Shown here piece after piece: positions 62,496 through 64,000 of a DNA stretch of 64,000 nt. A program made the translations under genes and the position numbers. Origin of the DNA: Novosphingobium colocasiae (lineage in GTDB: Bacteria > Pseudomonadota > Alphaproteobacteria > Sphingomonadales > Sphingomonadaceae). Numbering within the stretch: the first letter of the stretch is position 1; the number at the start of each line of letters is the position of its first letter. The stretch spans positions 234,147 to 298,146 of the forward strand of contig NZ_BMZA01000001.1 of NCBI RefSeq assembly GCF_014652555.1. The letters are read 5' to 3'. The notes beneath the pieces were generated by a model, which ran no database searches, was not told the DNA's origin, and was given only the letters and a program-made list of their open reading frames with translations.

Positions 62496-64000
62496 ATGGT
62501 ATCAACCAAACATAGCGGTGTGGCGGGGGACCGGCCGCTGGGGACAGGTGGCGAGGATGAGCTTGGCTTTCGTGATGTAGCGCGTCGGATAGCCCAATCG
62601 CTTGTAGATCATGCCTCCGACAAGGGATTGGTGATTGGGATTGAAGGGGCATGGGGCTCCGGAAAATCAAGCCTGCTCTTCCTGATCGAAGACGAATTGG
62701 CCAAACTGCCGCAAGCGCAACGTCCGTCAGTTATCAATTTCCGTCCCTGGCTTGTTGGCAATCGCGATGCGTTGCTGGCCAATATTTTTGCATCCCTGTC
62801 CAAAGAGATAAACCTTGTCGCACTCCGGGCGGGTGATGCCAGCGGCATATCCAAAGAAAAGGCGAAAGCGGCAGGTGAAGCGCTGCGAAAGTTCGTGTCG
62901 GGCCTTGGCAATGCAGGGTCGGCTGTTGAATTAGCCGGAGACGCAATAGCGTTCGCGCCACTGAAATGGATCGGACAAGGTCTGCGTGTGGCCGGTAGCT
63001 GGGCGAAAGGTAAATCAGCCGATCCGTCTCTGGACGTTCTCAAGGACCGGTTGGTCCAATCGCTCCGAGACCTGGGGCATCGGTTCATCATCACCATCGA
63101 TGACGTCGATCGGCTCGAACCGGCTGAAGTTATCGAAGTTCTGCGGCTGGCCCGCTCCGTCGCTGACCTCCCCAATGTCATCTATCTACTTTGCTACGAC
63201 TGTGACATCCTCGCACACAGCGTCGAACAGGCTTCGCGCGTGCAAGATGGGCGGGCGTACCTTGAAAAGATCGTCCAGCTTACCGTGATGGTGCCCCAGC
63301 CGGAGCCGTTTCGCCTCAGACAATGGTTTGGCGACGAATTGCGCCAGTTTTCATCCACGCGATCCGAAGACGAGTTGTCACGGCTGCGTTCCGTCGTGGA
63401 TGTCGAGGGTGGGCGCCAGCTCAGAACGCCTCGGTCGGTTGTTCGGGCGCTCGATTCGCTGCGCTTCTTCTGGCCGCCGATCCGTGACGCCGGGGGCGAT
63501 CTCGCAGATCTAGTTTGGGTTCAATTAATTAAAGACAGCAACCCAGCACTCTATCGGTGGATAGAGGATTATTGCGCTACCGCCGCCGTGTTAACCCTCG
63601 GAACGGTGCGCGTTGATGACGCTGAGCGTGCGCAGCAGCTTAAAGCCTTGCATGCAGCCGTCGCGCCAGAGCATTTCGCCGACCATAATTACCGCTATTA
63701 TTTTGCTGATCCTCTCCCCGCCGCCAGTGTGGATTTTGCCCAGGACGGCAATGGTTTCACGCTCTTCCAACGCGTGAGCGATGTGGAACGAGATGCTGCC
63801 ATCACCGCTGGGCGCTTAGCGAGCCCCGATCACTACCGCCTATATTTTGCACTGTCGGGGCCGTCACATGCGCTGACCCATTGCGATTATGACGCATTTT
63901 GGGCCGCAGCCGATAAGTCGCCCGACCGTGTCGCTGCAGTCCTGTTGCAGTTGTACGCCATCGAACTTACCGGCTCGCTCAGCAAGGCCGACTTGCTTTT
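62496..64000 (+). CDS. KAP-family P-loop NTPase (partial)
   Basis: 501 codons are visible with no stop before the window edge. The KAP NTPase domain is clear: a GIEGAWGSGKSSLL Walker A at 48-61, INFRPWLVGNRDALLANIFASL, then the Walker B ITIDDVDRLEPAEVIEVLRLARSVADLPNVIYLLCYD at about 199-235. KAP proteins are common in phage-defence systems such as Qat, and also elsewhere. G+C is about 54% in 62701-62880. The start codon lacks a strong ribosome site. Partner genes would lie beyond the window. Confidence 0.88.
   Translation, partial: MVSTKHSGVAGDRPLGTGGEDELGFRDVARRIAQSLVDHASDKGLVIGIEGAWGSGKSSLLFLIEDELAKLPQAQRPSVINFRPWLVGNRDALLANIFASLSKEINLVALRAGDASGISKEKAKAAGEALRKFVSGLGNAGSAVELAGDAIAFAPLKWIGQGLRVAGSWAKGKSADPSLDVLKDRLVQSLRDLGHRFIITIDDVDRLEPAEVIEVLRLARSVADLPNVIYLLCYDCDILAHSVEQASRVQDGRAYLEKIVQLTVMVPQPEPFRLRQWFGDELRQFSSTRSEDELSRLRSVVDVEGGRQLRTPRSVVRALDSLRFFWPPIRDAGGDLADLVWVQLIKDSNPALYRWIEDYCATAAVLTLGTVRVDDAERAQQLKALHAAVAPEHFADHNYRYYFADPLPAASVDFAQDGNGFTLFQRVSDVERDAAITAGRLASPDHYRLYFALSGPSHALTHCDYDAFWAAADKSPDRVAAVLLQLYAIELTGSLSKADLL

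Overview
The window is 64 kb of G+C-rich chromosomal DNA, about two thirds G+C where I counted. It looks like an alphaproteobacterium of the Sphingomonadales, Novosphingobium- or Sphingomonas-like. This is an inference from the protein style and gene sets: bc1 genes petA-petB-petC, a membrane-anchored cytochrome c beside pheA, a class I ribonucleotide reductase with separated nrdA and nrdB, and the DUF4129-DUF4350-MoxR-DUF58-SpoIIM-RDD block. Most of it is core genome; no rRNA, phage, integrase, complete IS or CRISPR was seen.

Layout. 1-6.9 kb: a tightly overlapping minus-strand operon around a MoxR AAA+ ATPase and a DUF58 vWA-type protein. 6.9-8.7 kb: a RelE/HigB-type toxin with XRE antitoxin, then prephenate dehydratase. 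8.8-11.9 kb: cytochrome c, rlmE, a Ppx/GppA phosphatase and tRNA-Gln. 12-16 kb: a cupin protein, a DUF1624-like membrane protein, a FAD amine oxidoreductase, then a miniature inverted-repeat element directly before pepN. 16-25 kb: pepN, pgeF, petABC, apt, malonyl-CoA decarboxylase and tRNA-Gly. 25-31 kb: an MmeI-like single-chain restriction-modification enzyme and a CDC48-type AAA+ ATPase, separated by copies of a 182-bp repeat. 31-36 kb: glcDEF with a divergent LysR regulator. 36-42 kb: nrdA and nrdB about 2.1 kb apart, with small stress-type proteins between them and DnaA-box-like and NrdR-box-like sites around them. 42-50 kb: vapBC, a GtrB/GtrA/membrane-protein glycosylation cassette, a MobA-like protein, galE and cmk. 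49-55 kb: an M48 protease, a PilZ protein and the otsB-GH15-otsA trehalose operon. 55-58 kb: dps, pgl, a Nudix hydrolase and DUF2478. 58-62 kb: orphan cytochrome-oxidase subunit III/IV-like genes, an acyl-CoA-dehydrogenase-type oxygenase and a LysR regulator. 62.2 kb to the end: base composition falls to about 50% G+C and a KAP-family P-loop NTPase runs off the edge, probably the start of an accessory or defence region.

How genes work together. The bc1 complex and the membrane cytochrome c belong to respiration. GlcDEF feeds electrons from glycolate oxidation. OtsB/GH15/OtsA make, and perhaps trim, trehalose or a glucan. NrdA and NrdB supply dNTPs, with possible DnaA/NrdR control. The strongest non-genic signal is a set of intergenic repeat families: one 267-bp MITE-like element with a predicted three-way junction, three copies of a 182-bp element, two 29-bp-arm palindromes, and two pairs of inverted repeats at convergent gene ends. 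Several touch start or stop codons of the adjacent genes.
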